From NCBI GenBank assembly GCA_951800675.1, contig CATOKC010000086.1:1-14701 (forward strand): DNA of 14,701 nucleotides. The letters run 5' to 3'. The stretch comes from an uncultured Oscillibacter sp. GTDB lineage: Bacteria; Bacillota_A; Clostridia; Oscillospirales; Oscillospiraceae. The translations under genes were made by a program, and so were the position numbers. The notes below the pieces were generated by a model. The model did not search any database. It was not told the origin of the DNA and saw only the letters and a list, made by a program, of their open reading frames with translations. Every line of letters begins with the position of its first letter. Position 1 is the stretch's first letter. Below are positions 1-7,027 of the stretch, piece after piece.

Positions 1-371
1 GGTTTATCCTCAACCAGAACCGGGAGGTGGTGTCTGAGGAGGACGCCCGCGGCCTGAACCGCCTGATTCGGGGCACGGAGCTGATTGCCAGCCGCTCCAA
101 TGCCGACTGTGCCAGGACGTACTACCACTATGCCTCCGACGAGATGGGATTAATTACCCACATGGTCGATGAGGCCGGTGTGGTACGGAACCGCTATGGG
201 TACGACGCATGGGGGAATATGACGGCCCAGGAGGAGACCGTCTCCAATCGCCTCAAACGCGCGGGACAGCAGCTGGACCCGGTTACGCGGCAATACTATC
301 TGCGGGCGAGGTTCTATAATCCGGTTATCGCAAGGTTTACCCAGGAGGACACCTATCGGGCGATGGACTGA
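1..371 (+). pseudogene. Rhs/YD-repeat protein, core-domain fragment (5' end outside window, frameshifted)
   Basis: The reading frame is open to the left edge (from base 3), so this is the 3' part of a larger gene. The translation shows the end of an Rhs core: a YYHYASDEMGLITHMVDEAG segment, then YDAWGN, then QQLDPVTRQYYLRARFYNP and RFTQEDTYR. Rhs/YD-repeat proteins are large secreted or surface shells whose C-terminal tips are often toxins or adhesins (family knowledge). The frame stops at TGA 369-371. The expected continuation GDGLNLYAYRANNPVYYTDPTG is present in the next frame from base 359, so one base, probably a G in the GGG run at 358-360, is missing relative to an intact gene. This is either a real inactivating deletion or a homopolymer sequencing error. 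The family call is secure; whether the gene is dead is not. Confidence 0.85.
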
Positions 372-1012
372 ATCTATATGCCTACCGCGCAAATAATCCG
401 GTTTATTACACCGATCCTACAGGAAGGTTATCACAATGCGCCAAGGACGCATACGCAAAACTCGCTAGGGAGCGGGGTATAGACCTGGAACACGCGGGCC
501 TTGACACAAAGCAGCGATTGATGGCCGAGGCCGTCAATACGGTTGAGGAGAAAAACCAAGGGAATTCTTATGAAAATGAACCGATACCAATGCCTCCGCC
601 CGCAGACAACCAACCGCAAAAGCCCGTTGCCGAAGAGCCTGCCAGTACAAAAAAGACATCTATAAAAGGTCTGCTCACCATCCCGTCCGCCAATACTTAC
701 GAGGACAGCGGTCTCCACACCTTTGAGCCCTATCAGGTTCTCCCTGTCCAGGTCCAGAGCTCCTCCGCCTACAGCCGCTGCCGCCGCGTAAGCCCCGCCA
801 AGACCGTCTACATGGTCTACTACCGGGCTACAGACGGCAGCGGCTACCAATGGTCCGGCCGGGCCATCACCCGGGAGCTGGGCCAGGAGACCGTAAAAGC
901 GGGCGTGCCCATCACCCGCCGGGTGCTCAGCGCCTCCGGCGGCCGCGCCCGCATTACCGTGGAGCCCCGGCAGACCGCCTCTCATCCAGTGACACAAATG
1001 GAAAGCGGGTGA
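359..1012 (+). pseudogene. Rhs core end plus C-terminal tip region, in the shifted frame
   Basis: This frame continues the Rhs core after the frameshift: GDGLNLYAYRANNPVYYTDPTG ends at about base 424 with the usual DPxG boundary. About 195 residues follow. First comes a charged helical stretch (AKDAYAKLARERGIDLEHAG), then a Pro/Glu/Lys-rich linker (PIPMPPPADNQPQKPVAEEP, bases about 584-645), then a probable beta-rich module from about 668 containing TVYMVYYRATDGSGYQWSG and ending RARITVEP. I do not recognise the last module as a toxin fold and see no obvious catalytic motif. Without the frameshift it would be the variable tip of the Rhs protein. On its own it could only start weakly (TTG 518 or ATG 521, no clear ribosome binding site). 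GC content rises after about 690. The stop lies 7 bases before the sigma-factor start. Confidence 0.65.
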
Positions 1013-1019
1013 CCGATGT

Positions 1020-1547
1020 ATGATCATCTATTTGCAGTCGATCGAGGACCCTGTAGACAGAGAGAAATTTGAACAGCTTTACAACTTTTACCGCGGATAT
1101 ATGCTCAAACACGCGGCAAAAATATTGAGAAACGAATTTGACGCAGAAGACGCCGTACACAATGCCTTTCTCAGCATCTCCAAGCATATGGATAAGATTC
1201 AGGACCCATTCAGCATGGCGACGAAGGGGTATCTCTCCATCATCGTGGAGCGAAAGGCAATCGATCTCTACCGAAAGCGAAACGGGCTGGTAAGTCTGGA
1301 GTATGTGGAGGATGAGGTTGGTCTTTCATTTCCGCCGCCCAGCGACGACGGCCTGGCAGGCTGCGTCATCAAGCTGCCCCCCAGGTACCGGCATTTCATT
1401 ATGCTGAAATACCACCACGGATATACCGTAAAGGAAATCGCGGATATGTTCGGTATAAAGCATGCCGCCGCCAGCAAGCTGGACCAGCGTGCGAAGGCCA
1501 GGCTGGAGGAGCTGTGCCAAAAGGAGGGCATCTATGATCTCGGATGA
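1020..1547 (+). CDS. RNA polymerase sigma-70 family (ECF-like) sigma factor
   Basis: A 175-residue protein of the usual ECF size. Residues about 18-88 match sigma region 2 (FYRGYMLKHAAKILRNEFDAEDAVHNAFLSI, then GYLSIIVERKAIDLYRKRN). Residues about 119-166 match region 4: LPPRYRHFIMLKY followed by the helix-turn-helix GYTVKEIADMFGIKHAAASK. The -35-binding helix reads HAAASKLDQRAK, close to the usual SR/K-hxRA pattern. It should redirect RNA polymerase to a small regulon and be held in check by the downstream membrane protein, whose start overlaps this stop by 14 bases. The start ATG at 1020 has only a weak purine-rich leader (gcgggtga), so translation may depend on coupling to the upstream Rhs frame that ends at 1012. 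The family assignment is firm; the signal and regulon are unknown. Confidence 0.9.
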   Translation: MIIYLQSIEDPVDREKFEQLYNFYRGYMLKHAAKILRNEFDAEDAVHNAFLSISKHMDKIQDPFSMATKGYLSIIVERKAIDLYRKRNGLVSLEYVEDEVGLSFPPPSDDGLAGCVIKLPPRYRHFIMLKYHHGYTVKEIADMFGIKHAAASKLDQRAKARLEELCQKEGIYDLG

Positions 1548-2220
1548 ACGGCTGCGTGAAGCGGCGCGGAGGGCTGAGGAAAGCATTCTCGCCAGCCTTC
1601 CAGAGCCGGAAGACTGCGAGGCCGTGTTCTCTGCCAGGTTTGAGCGTAAAATGAGGAAGCTGATTCGCCGCACGGCCCATCCCATTCGATATCGGGTGAT
1701 GAAAGCCGCGGCGTGTTTCTTGTTGGCGGCGCTTATTGGCGGCGGCGGCATATTGACCTTCAGCACAGAAGCGCGGGCAGCGTTTGCGGGGTGGGTAAGA
1801 GAGGTCTATGAGTCTTATGAAACATGGTATGCCTATCATTCTACGGAAGAGGACAGCACAGCTTCAGAAAACATTCGTTTTCGTCCCTCATGGATTCCAG
1901 AGGGCTATACCGAACAAGAAGTCTTTGAGCTATCAAGCCAAACAGATATCCACTATACAAATGATGCAGGATCGTTGTTAACGTTTGGATATTCTTCAAA
2001 TAGTGGACTCAAAAATTTTTATATTGAGGAGGATGGTGCAGAAACACATCACGTTCTCGTTCACAATATGTCCGCCGATTTATATTTAGATAATTCTAAA
2101 GGTGCAGCTAACATTCTCACTTGGGTTAATAATGATACAAATACATGCTTTTGGATAATTGGAGAAATATGCAGCAATGATTTGATTAAAATTGCCGAAA
2201 ACGTTTCGATGAAAAAATAA
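1534..2220 (+). CDS. Membrane DUF4367 protein, probable anti-sigma factor
   Basis: A 228-residue protein. I choose ATG 1534, preceded by AAGGAGGG at 1520-1527, over an upstream in-frame start inside the sigma gene. Residues 1-54 are charged and presumably cytoplasmic (sigma-binding side). Residues about 55-76 (VMKAAACFLLAALIGGGGIL) form one membrane segment. The extracytoplasmic part contains SWIPEGYTEQEVFEL at about 119, the hallmark opening of DUF4367, and ends with TCFWIIGEICSNDLIKIAENV, the usual close of that domain. DUF4367 proteins typically sit beside ECF sigma genes in Clostridia. The 14-base overlap with the sigma gene supports a sigma/anti-sigma pair. The sequence becomes AT-rich from about 1840; by my count bases 2101-2160 are one third GC, unlike most of the window. 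Confidence 0.85.
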   Translation: MISDERLREAARRAEESILASLPEPEDCEAVFSARFERKMRKLIRRTAHPIRYRVMKAAACFLLAALIGGGGILTFSTEARAAFAGWVREVYESYETWYAYHSTEEDSTASENIRFRPSWIPEGYTEQEVFELSSQTDIHYTNDAGSLLTFGYSSNSGLKNFYIEEDGAETHHVLVHNMSADLYLDNSKGAANILTWVNNDTNTCFWIIGEICSNDLIKIAENVSMKK

Positions 2221-2279
2221 TTTTTTTAGTGTCCAAAAAGGCTTCCTTAAACCGTTATACATATAAGGAGGTGTGCTTT

Positions 2280-2636
2280 ATGAAATTACGCACATTAGCT
2301 ATGGGATTTCTGCTTGTTTTCTTATTACAAATTCCAGTTCAAGCAGCAGTTTCACCTCGAGTAAGCGCATTTGCTCCGTCACTTTCATTCGACGGAACAA
2401 CCGCCCACTGCTCAATCTACGCTCGCGCAAGTAAGCAAACAGACAAAATTTCGGTTACTTTGGAACTCAAGCATGGAAGCACAAGTGTTGGATATTGGTC
2501 AGAATCATCTACAAGTTATGTAATAATAGATGAATCTGTTACCGTCGTTAAAGGCCAATCCTATGTGCTGACCGCTACCGTTACCATCAATGGGGTCCCT
2601 CAAGCATCGGTTCCTATCTCTGGTACATGCAAATAG
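2280..2636 (+). CDS. Small secreted protein of unknown function
   Basis: A 118-residue protein starting at ATG 2280, with a near-perfect AAGGAGGT at 2265-2272. An in-frame start at 2229 would add sequence that breaks the signal peptide. Residues 1-22 form a classical signal peptide: MKLR, a hydrophobic core GFLLVFLLQIPV, and a V-Q-A cleavage site before A23. The mature part alternates Ser/Thr/Val and looks like a short beta-sandwich (SFDGTTAHCSIYARAS, KISVTLELKHG, GQSYVLTATVTINGV). It has two cysteines, C44 and C117, that could form a disulfide. I do not recognise a named domain. It follows the anti-sigma gene by 59 bases and is followed by a terminator, so it may be the output gene of this sigma locus; that role is inference. 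Confidence 0.75.
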   Translation: MKLRTLAMGFLLVFLLQIPVQAAVSPRVSAFAPSLSFDGTTAHCSIYARASKQTDKISVTLELKHGSTSVGYWSESSTSYVIIDESVTVVKGQSYVLTATVTINGVPQASVPISGTCK

Positions 2637-2648
2637 GTAGCTTTAATC

Positions 2649-2686
2649 GTTCTGTGGGAATTGCTAATCTGCAATTCCCACAGAAC
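2649..2686 (+). terminator. Strong hairpin terminator after the sigma/anti-sigma/secreted-protein block
   Basis: GTTCTGTGGGAATTGC at 2649-2664 is the exact reverse complement of GCAATTCCCACAGAAC at 2671-2686. This gives a perfect 16-bp stem with a 6-base loop (TAATCT). The tail ttattattt is T-rich but broken. It sits 12 bases after the stop of the secreted-protein gene. Confidence 0.8.
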
Positions 2687-2909
2687 TTATTATTTCAAAA
2701 TTTCCTGTAAATTATAGAGCAATTTAAAAATAGTGTCCTAATTTTTAACTTTCAAACGTTATATATAGTGAATAGGGGCTGTAGAGCATTAGCATTATCA
2801 GCCTCCGATTCGGAGTGCACACCTTAGCCAGAACAAGCACCCCAAAACACATTGGAACCAGGAAAGTTGTCTTGATGCGAGGTTTCCTTGCCGGAATGGA
2901 GGTGCGTAT
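2687..2909. other. AT-rich intergenic stretch, no gene recognised
   Basis: I see no convincing coding frame here. The stretch contains short AT-rich runs (for example TATATA near 2762) that could hold a promoter for the following broken gene, but I find no well-spaced -35/-10 pair. The 8-mer TAGTGTCC at 2731 also occurs at 2227, flanking the secreted-protein gene; this is probably chance. Confidence 0.4.
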
Positions 2910-3064
2910 ATGCAGCCTGATCGATCAAAGAAAGACATTCCTTTATCCGACAGCGCCGTGGACCCGTCGGGCTCCCGCCGTGATCAAAGCGCGCCCACCA
3001 CCGTCCGCCTGCCTCCGCAAATTGATATCTTCAACCTCAAAGGATTCCGGTGCCGTTATTCAGT

Positions 3065-3166
3065 CGCCGGCGCCGCGGCAAGCCTCTGGCAGCGGGAAAA
3101 CACCCTCGTCCGGGGGAATGACGCCCCATCGGCAGCGCGCTCGCGGGCCCGCCGGCGCCGCGGCAA
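3065..3166 (+). repeat. 17-base direct repeat, copies 85 bases apart
   Basis: CGCCGGCGCCGCGGCAA occurs at 3065-3081 and again at 3150-3166. The offset is not a multiple of three, so the two copies are read in different frames of the broken gene (VAGAAA and ARRRRG). Similarity does not extend beyond the 17 bases. Confidence 0.7.
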
Positions 3167-3817
3167 TTTCAGGATGCCCCCCACCCAAGAGGAGCTCCAA
3201 GACTTCCTTACCCGCCTCCGGCGGGACGGACTGGACGGTCAAATGGACTGGCTTGGCCTTGCCGCAGAGCTCAAGAGCTTTCAGGATACGCCGGCGGATA
3301 CCTCCAGCTCCCGCGAAATAGTCTGGGAGTGTCCGACGCGGACGCTCAAGCGGTCCAAAGCAATCTGGACGTTCTTATGGAACAACGAATCCACACATAC
3401 CGCGCGGCGACAGCGCAGGCAAACGCCGCCGCCCAAACCGGCCCGGACCGTCTCTGGCTCCAAAACCATGACGCCTATATGGCCGCGCTTCCGCGCCGCT
3501 CACGCACCCAAGGCCATTCCGCCGCCTTGGACGCTGACGGCAGATACTTGCTGGCAGCAGCCCGGCTCAGCAGGGCCATGAGCCCGGCGGCGGCCGTCGA
3601 ACACACCGTCTTTCAGGATATTTACGGGGCCGTGCTGGACGCGTACCGTCAAAACGGCGGCAATGGCGCGGAGGCCATCCGCGCCGTTTGTCTTACAGCC
3701 AAGGCAAGCGGCGTTTCGTATGCCCGGGAAGCAGTGAGCGGAGCCGTGCTTTTTTACAATAAATTACATTTTATTTTAGACAGCCCTACAAAAATGCAGA
3801 AGCCGCCAAATAAACCG

Positions 3818-3847
3818 TTGACTTTTTGCCTTGGGAGAGGGTATGCT
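3818..3847 (+). promoter_or_regulatory. Predicted sigma-A promoter of the LacI/TTT operon
   Basis: TTGACT at 3818-3823 (-35) and TATGCT at 3842-3847 (-10) are separated by 18 bases. Transcription would start near 3854, immediately before the palindrome at 3861-3878, a position suited to repression. No other convincing promoter is seen before 9912, so it may drive the whole operon. Confidence 0.6.
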
Positions 3848-3860
3848 ATAAAAAAGAGTT

Positions 3861-3878
3861 AATGAGAACGTTCTCATT
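3861..3878. promoter_or_regulatory. 18-bp perfect palindromic operator (LacI-family/cre type)
   Basis: AATGAGAACGTTCTCATT is its own reverse complement and is centred on CG, as LacI/GalR-family operators are. Its core TGAGAACGTTCTCA also fits the cre consensus TGWNANCGNTNWCA used by CcpA, a member of the same family. It lies between the predicted promoter and the regulator gene start (12 bases downstream). The simplest reading is autoregulation by the adjacent LacI-family protein. CcpA binding cannot be excluded from sequence. Confidence 0.75.
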
Positions 3879-3889
3879 TTGGAGGACCT

Positions 3890-4885
3890 ATGCCATCCAC
3901 AATTATTGACGTAGCCAAAAAATGCGGATATTCCAAGGCGACGGTCTCAAGGGCCTATACCGAACCGGACCGTGTGAGCGAACGGGCCAGGAATAAAATC
4001 TACGCCGCGGCGAAAAGCCTCAATTACACTCCCAACGCCATCGCCCGGGCCATGGTCCGGCAGCGGACGGAAAACATCGCGTTTATCATCCACGAAAAGC
4101 AGTCACCGGCTGTGCTGAATCCCTTTTACTCCCCAATTCTGGAAGCGGTCATGCGGGAGAGCACCCGCCGGAGCTACAGTGTGTTTGTTGTTACAAACCA
4201 GGACGTGCAGCTTCCAAACGGCGATTTGTACATCAAAAAGCAGATGGACGGCGTAATCTTCGTCGGCGAGGCAAACCCCGCGGTGATTGTCAAGCTGCGG
4301 GAGCTGAACATCCCCGTGGTGCTGCTGAACAATCTCCTGGATATGGAAAACCTCCTTTGTATTACCACCAGCCACTATGAGGGCGCGGTCAGCGCCGTGA
4401 ACCACCTCTGCGGCCGGGGGCACCGAAGGATTGGCCTGCTGGCCGGCCGCTTCTCCCCCCAGGTCAACGAGGCCCGCTATAACGGATACTTCGACGCCTT
4501 GGCCCAGCGGGGCCTGGAGGCGGATCTCCGCTACGTTCTGGACATCGAACCCACACTGGAGGCCGGCGAACAGGCCATGGCCCGGCTGTTGGCCCTGGAG
4601 AACCGGCCCACCGCTGTGTTCTGCACCAATGACACTGTGGCGGCGGGCGCCATGAAGGCGGTGATCCGGGCCGGACTGCGGATTCCGGAGGACGTGGCCA
4701 TTGTGGGCTTCGACGACAGCTCCGTCAGCCGCATCGTGGAACCGGAGCTAACCACGGTCCGCATCGACATGGACCAGATGGGCCGTCTGGCGGCGGAGAA
4801 GCTTTTCAGCCTGATCGACGGAGTTTCTCTGGAAGAGACCAAAATCGTAATCCCTACGGAATTGATCGTGCGGAAATCCAGCTGA
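3890..4885 (+). CDS. LacI/GalR-family transcriptional regulator
   Basis: 331 residues, the usual family length. The N-terminus is a LacI helix-turn-helix (TIIDVAKKCGYSKATVSRAY, residues 4-23), followed by the hinge NAIARAMV at 49-56. The rest is a periplasmic-binding-protein-like effector domain with NPFYSPILEAVMRE, GHRRIGLLAG, TAVFCTNDTVAAGAMKAV and VGFDDSSVSRIVEPELTTVR. The hinge residue that is usually Leu and inserts into the central CpG of the operator is Met (M55), a mild oddity. ATG 3890 follows GGAGGA. It is the first gene of a same-strand run with the MBL hydrolase, TTT transporter and PfkB kinase, so it most likely senses the transported solute or its phosphorylated form. The effector cannot be named from sequence. 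Confidence 0.92.
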   Translation: MPSTIIDVAKKCGYSKATVSRAYTEPDRVSERARNKIYAAAKSLNYTPNAIARAMVRQRTENIAFIIHEKQSPAVLNPFYSPILEAVMRESTRRSYSVFVVTNQDVQLPNGDLYIKKQMDGVIFVGEANPAVIVKLRELNIPVVLLNNLLDMENLLCITTSHYEGAVSAVNHLCGRGHRRIGLLAGRFSPQVNEARYNGYFDALAQRGLEADLRYVLDIEPTLEAGEQAMARLLALENRPTAVFCTNDTVAAGAMKAVIRAGLRIPEDVAIVGFDDSSVSRIVEPELTTVRIDMDQMGRLAAEKLFSLIDGVSLEETKIVIPTELIVRKSS

Positions 4886-4935
4886 CACGGCGAGTCCGGG
4901 ATGATATGAAATCAAAACGGAAAAGAGGTGAATCT

Positions 4936-5919
4936 ATGCGGATTACGATAATCAATGTAGGCTACGGAGACGCCATTCTCTTTCAGGGCACGGAGGGCTT
5001 TACGGCTTTGCTGGACGGCGGCAGCGCCTTGGATTCGGAATTTGCCGGAGACCCCTATCGCATCCGAGCCGCCGAATACCTGAAAAGAGAGGCTGTCACG
5101 GAGCTGGACGCCGTGTTTATTTCCCACATTCACGAGGATCACGTCTGCGGCCTGGAGGCTGTATTCGACCAGTGCGGGGTAAAACAGCTTTATGTCCCCT
5201 ATCCTGTGGAACCGTTTCTCCGGGGCTGCGCGCTCCAGCCGGCGCCGGACGCCTTTCGAAGCGTCCCCCTGTACACGAACGCGCTGAACGCCTACCGGCG
5301 AATTCTTCTGCGGGCCGAGAAATCCGGAACTCCTGTCACGGTGGTCAAACCCGGGGATACCCTCTCCCTGAGCCAGGAGCTCACTGCCCAGGTCCTGGCC
5401 CCCAAGCCCGGCACGGTCGAGGCGTACATGACGCTTGTGGAAGAAGCCTATGCCTCCGCCTCCCAAGCGGCCGCCGTGACGGAGCGTCTGGCAAAGCTGG
5501 ACGCCACCTCGAACCAGACCAGTATGCTGCTGCGCTTCGAGACGGAAAAAACGGTTTTTTTGTCGGCGGCGGACTGCTGTCCTCGGGAGTGGAACGAGGT
5601 CCCCTCTTTTATGCTCGAAAATGTAAACGTTCTCAAATTGCCACATCACGGGCAAATCGACTCTATTTCCGAACAATTTATGAGGAATATGCCCTTGGCA
5701 TACGTTATCACGACCTCCGGCTCAGACCGGCGCTATAACAGCGCCAATCCCCAGGTCTATCAGCGCCTGCGGCAGTGGCGGGCGGTTCACCCTCCGAAGT
5801 TCCTGTTTTCCGACGAGCGGAGCTACCCTCCCTATTTCTCGCGGCCCGACGGATTTCAAGCCATTGCTCTCGAAATAAATTCCGGCGTTATCACGCCGAA
5901 ATTTATAAAAAATAACTAA
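4936..5919 (+). CDS. MBL-fold metallo-hydrolase, ComEC/Rec2-like
   Basis: 327 residues from ATG 4936, chosen because AAAGAGGTGA lies just upstream; an in-frame ATG at 4906 would add a basic 10-residue leader. The metal-binding motif HIHEDH is at residues 64-69 (HxHxDH). A probable bridging Asp lies in FLSAADCC (D213), and LPHHG at 235-239 supplies a further His, as in the hydrolase domain of ComEC. LLDGGS at 25-30 is the usual early strand motif. There is no signal peptide or membrane segment, so it is a stand-alone cytoplasmic hydrolase, not the DNA-uptake channel. It starts 50 bases after the regulator gene and ends 15 bases before tctC. In this setting it may hydrolyse a lactone or phosphoester linked to the imported compound. 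The fold is secure; the substrate is a guess. Confidence 0.85.
   Translation: MRITIINVGYGDAILFQGTEGFTALLDGGSALDSEFAGDPYRIRAAEYLKREAVTELDAVFISHIHEDHVCGLEAVFDQCGVKQLYVPYPVEPFLRGCALQPAPDAFRSVPLYTNALNAYRRILLRAEKSGTPVTVVKPGDTLSLSQELTAQVLAPKPGTVEAYMTLVEEAYASASQAAAVTERLAKLDATSNQTSMLLRFETEKTVFLSAADCCPREWNEVPSFMLENVNVLKLPHHGQIDSISEQFMRNMPLAYVITTSGSDRRYNSANPQVYQRLRQWRAVHPPKFLFSDERSYPPYFSRPDGFQAIALEINSGVITPKFIKNN
5620..5637. promoter_or_regulatory. Possible second cre/LacI-type site inside the hydrolase gene
   Basis: AATGTAAACGTTCTCAAA matches the upstream palindrome at 14 of 18 positions, and its core TGTAAACGTTCTCA fits TGWNANCGNTNWCA exactly. It lies about 1.76 kb downstream of the main site, inside coding sequence, so chance is a real possibility. 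Confidence 0.3.
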
Positions 5920-5934
5920 AAGGAGAAAGAAAAG

Positions 5935-6963
5935 ATGAAGAAACTGATGTCTCTGGCTCTCGCGCTCCTCCTGGTCCTGAGCCTGACGGCCTGCGGCGGC
6001 TCCGGCGGCTCGGACAGCTCCGGCAGCCAGCCCGCCCAAAGCAGCCAGCCCAGCGGCGGCTCCACCACTACGGATTCCAAGTGGCCTGAGAAGGAAATTA
6101 AGATCATCCAGCCCTGGAGCCTGGGCGGCGGCCCCGACGTGATCACCCGGCAGATCGCCTCCTACAGCGACAAGTTCCTGGGCGTGCCCATGATCGTGGA
6201 AAATCACACCGGTGGCTCTGGAACCATCGGCATGAACGACTTCCTGGACGCGGCGGACGACGGCTATACCCTCTTCTGCTGCAACGGCCCTCTGTTTTCC
6301 CTGACCCCCAGCTTCATCAGCGTGGACTACACCATCGAGGACATCAATCCCCTGGTGGGCATCCGTATCACGGAGTTCGTCATCCTCACCCAGGCCTCCA
6401 GCGGTATCACGGACATCCAGGGCCTGATTGATTATGCCAACGCTGGAAACACGGTGAAATACGCCACCACCGGAGGCCCCGGAAACGACAGCTTCACCAT
6501 GATTTCCGCCCTCTTCGCCACTCTGGGCATCGCCTCCGAGGCGGTTCCCTATGACGGCGGCCAGGAGGCTATCAACGCTCTGGTGGGCGGCCATGTGGAC
6601 GTGGCCATCGGCTCTCCCCCGACCTATCGGGACTATGTGATCAACGGCGAGCTGAACTGCCTGGGCACCTTCATCCCCGAGGGGCTGGACGTGGACGGCA
6701 TCGGCCATATCCCCTCCTTCAAGGATCAGGGCATTGACATCGAGTTCACCGGTATGGACTACTTCGCCGTCCGCTCCACCGTGGACGCGGAGAAGCAGGA
6801 AATCCTCCGGGACTTTGTGCTGAAGGTCTACGCCGAGCCCGACTTCCAGAAATTCATGGCCGACATGGGTATGGCCGCCTGGGAGGCCGATTCCTCCGAA
6901 ATTCTGGGCATGGTCGCCTCGCAGACCGAAGCCATGACCAAGTACATTCCCCTGGTCCAGTGA
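5935..6963 (+). CDS. tctC: TTT-family solute-binding lipoprotein (TctC)
   Basis: 342 residues. The N-terminus is a lipoprotein signal: MKK, a Leu/Ala-rich core and the lipobox L17-T18-A19-C20, followed by a Ser/Gly-rich tether to about residue 45. The mature domain has TctC (Bug-type) signatures: IKIIQPWSLGGGPDVITRQI, VENHTGGSGTIGMNDFL, PYDGGQEAINALVGGHVDVA, and a C-terminal block ending SQTEAMTKYIPLVQ. It should sit on the outer face of the membrane, bind a small carboxylate-type solute and deliver it to TctA/TctB. The ribosome binding site AAGGAG lies at 5920-5925, directly after the hydrolase stop. The ligand is not predictable here. A hairpin follows before tctB. Confidence 0.93.
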   Translation: MKKLMSLALALLLVLSLTACGGSGGSDSSGSQPAQSSQPSGGSTTTDSKWPEKEIKIIQPWSLGGGPDVITRQIASYSDKFLGVPMIVENHTGGSGTIGMNDFLDAADDGYTLFCCNGPLFSLTPSFISVDYTIEDINPLVGIRITEFVILTQASSGITDIQGLIDYANAGNTVKYATTGGPGNDSFTMISALFATLGIASEAVPYDGGQEAINALVGGHVDVAIGSPPTYRDYVINGELNCLGTFIPEGLDVDGIGHIPSFKDQGIDIEFTGMDYFAVRSTVDAEKQEILRDFVLKVYAEPDFQKFMADMGMAAWEADSSEILGMVASQTEAMTKYIPLVQ

Positions 6964-6969
6964 TTTCAA

Positions 6970-7003
6970 GGCGCCCCATGTCCGCGCAAGGGTATGGGGC
7001 GCC
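6970..7003 (+). other. Stem-loop between tctC and tctB
   Basis: GGCGCCCCAT at 6970-6979 pairs perfectly with ATGGGGCGCC at 6994-7003. The stem can extend inward through two G-U and two G-C pairs to a GCGCAA loop. No T-run follows, so it is not a typical terminator. It may stabilise the tctC message or reduce expression of the membrane genes relative to the binding protein. Confidence 0.6.
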
Positions 7004-7027
7004 AAATCCCGAATTGAGGTGAACGCA

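Larger units (their letters stand above)
2910..3862 (+). pseudogene. Unrecognised gene, frameshifted and probably 3'-eroded
   Basis: A start at ATG 2910 has a good leader (tggaggtg). The frame runs to 3581, but it reads like protein only to about 3310 (TQEELQDFLTRLRRDGLDGQ, MDWLGLAAELKSFQDTPADT) and then turns basic and proline-rich. From about 3329 the neighbouring frame takes over with normal composition (SDADAQAVQSNLDVLMEQRI, LDADGRYLLAAARLSRAM, YGAVLDAYRQNGGNGAEA). Adding one G to the GGG run at 3325-3327 would join the two as ...IVWGVSDADAQ. The last 35-40 residues (from about 3750) run into AT-rich DNA and the next gene's promoter and operator, so the original 3' end seems lost. The N-terminal part before 3174 is also doubtful: it holds a 17-base direct repeat and an Arg-rich stretch. 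The protein looks mainly helical and I recognise no family. Confidence 0.5.

Noticed and set aside
2227..2738. 8-mer direct repeat TAGTGTCC flanking the secreted-protein gene, as possible insertion target duplication
   Set aside because: Too short and with no inverted termini or transposase between the copies.
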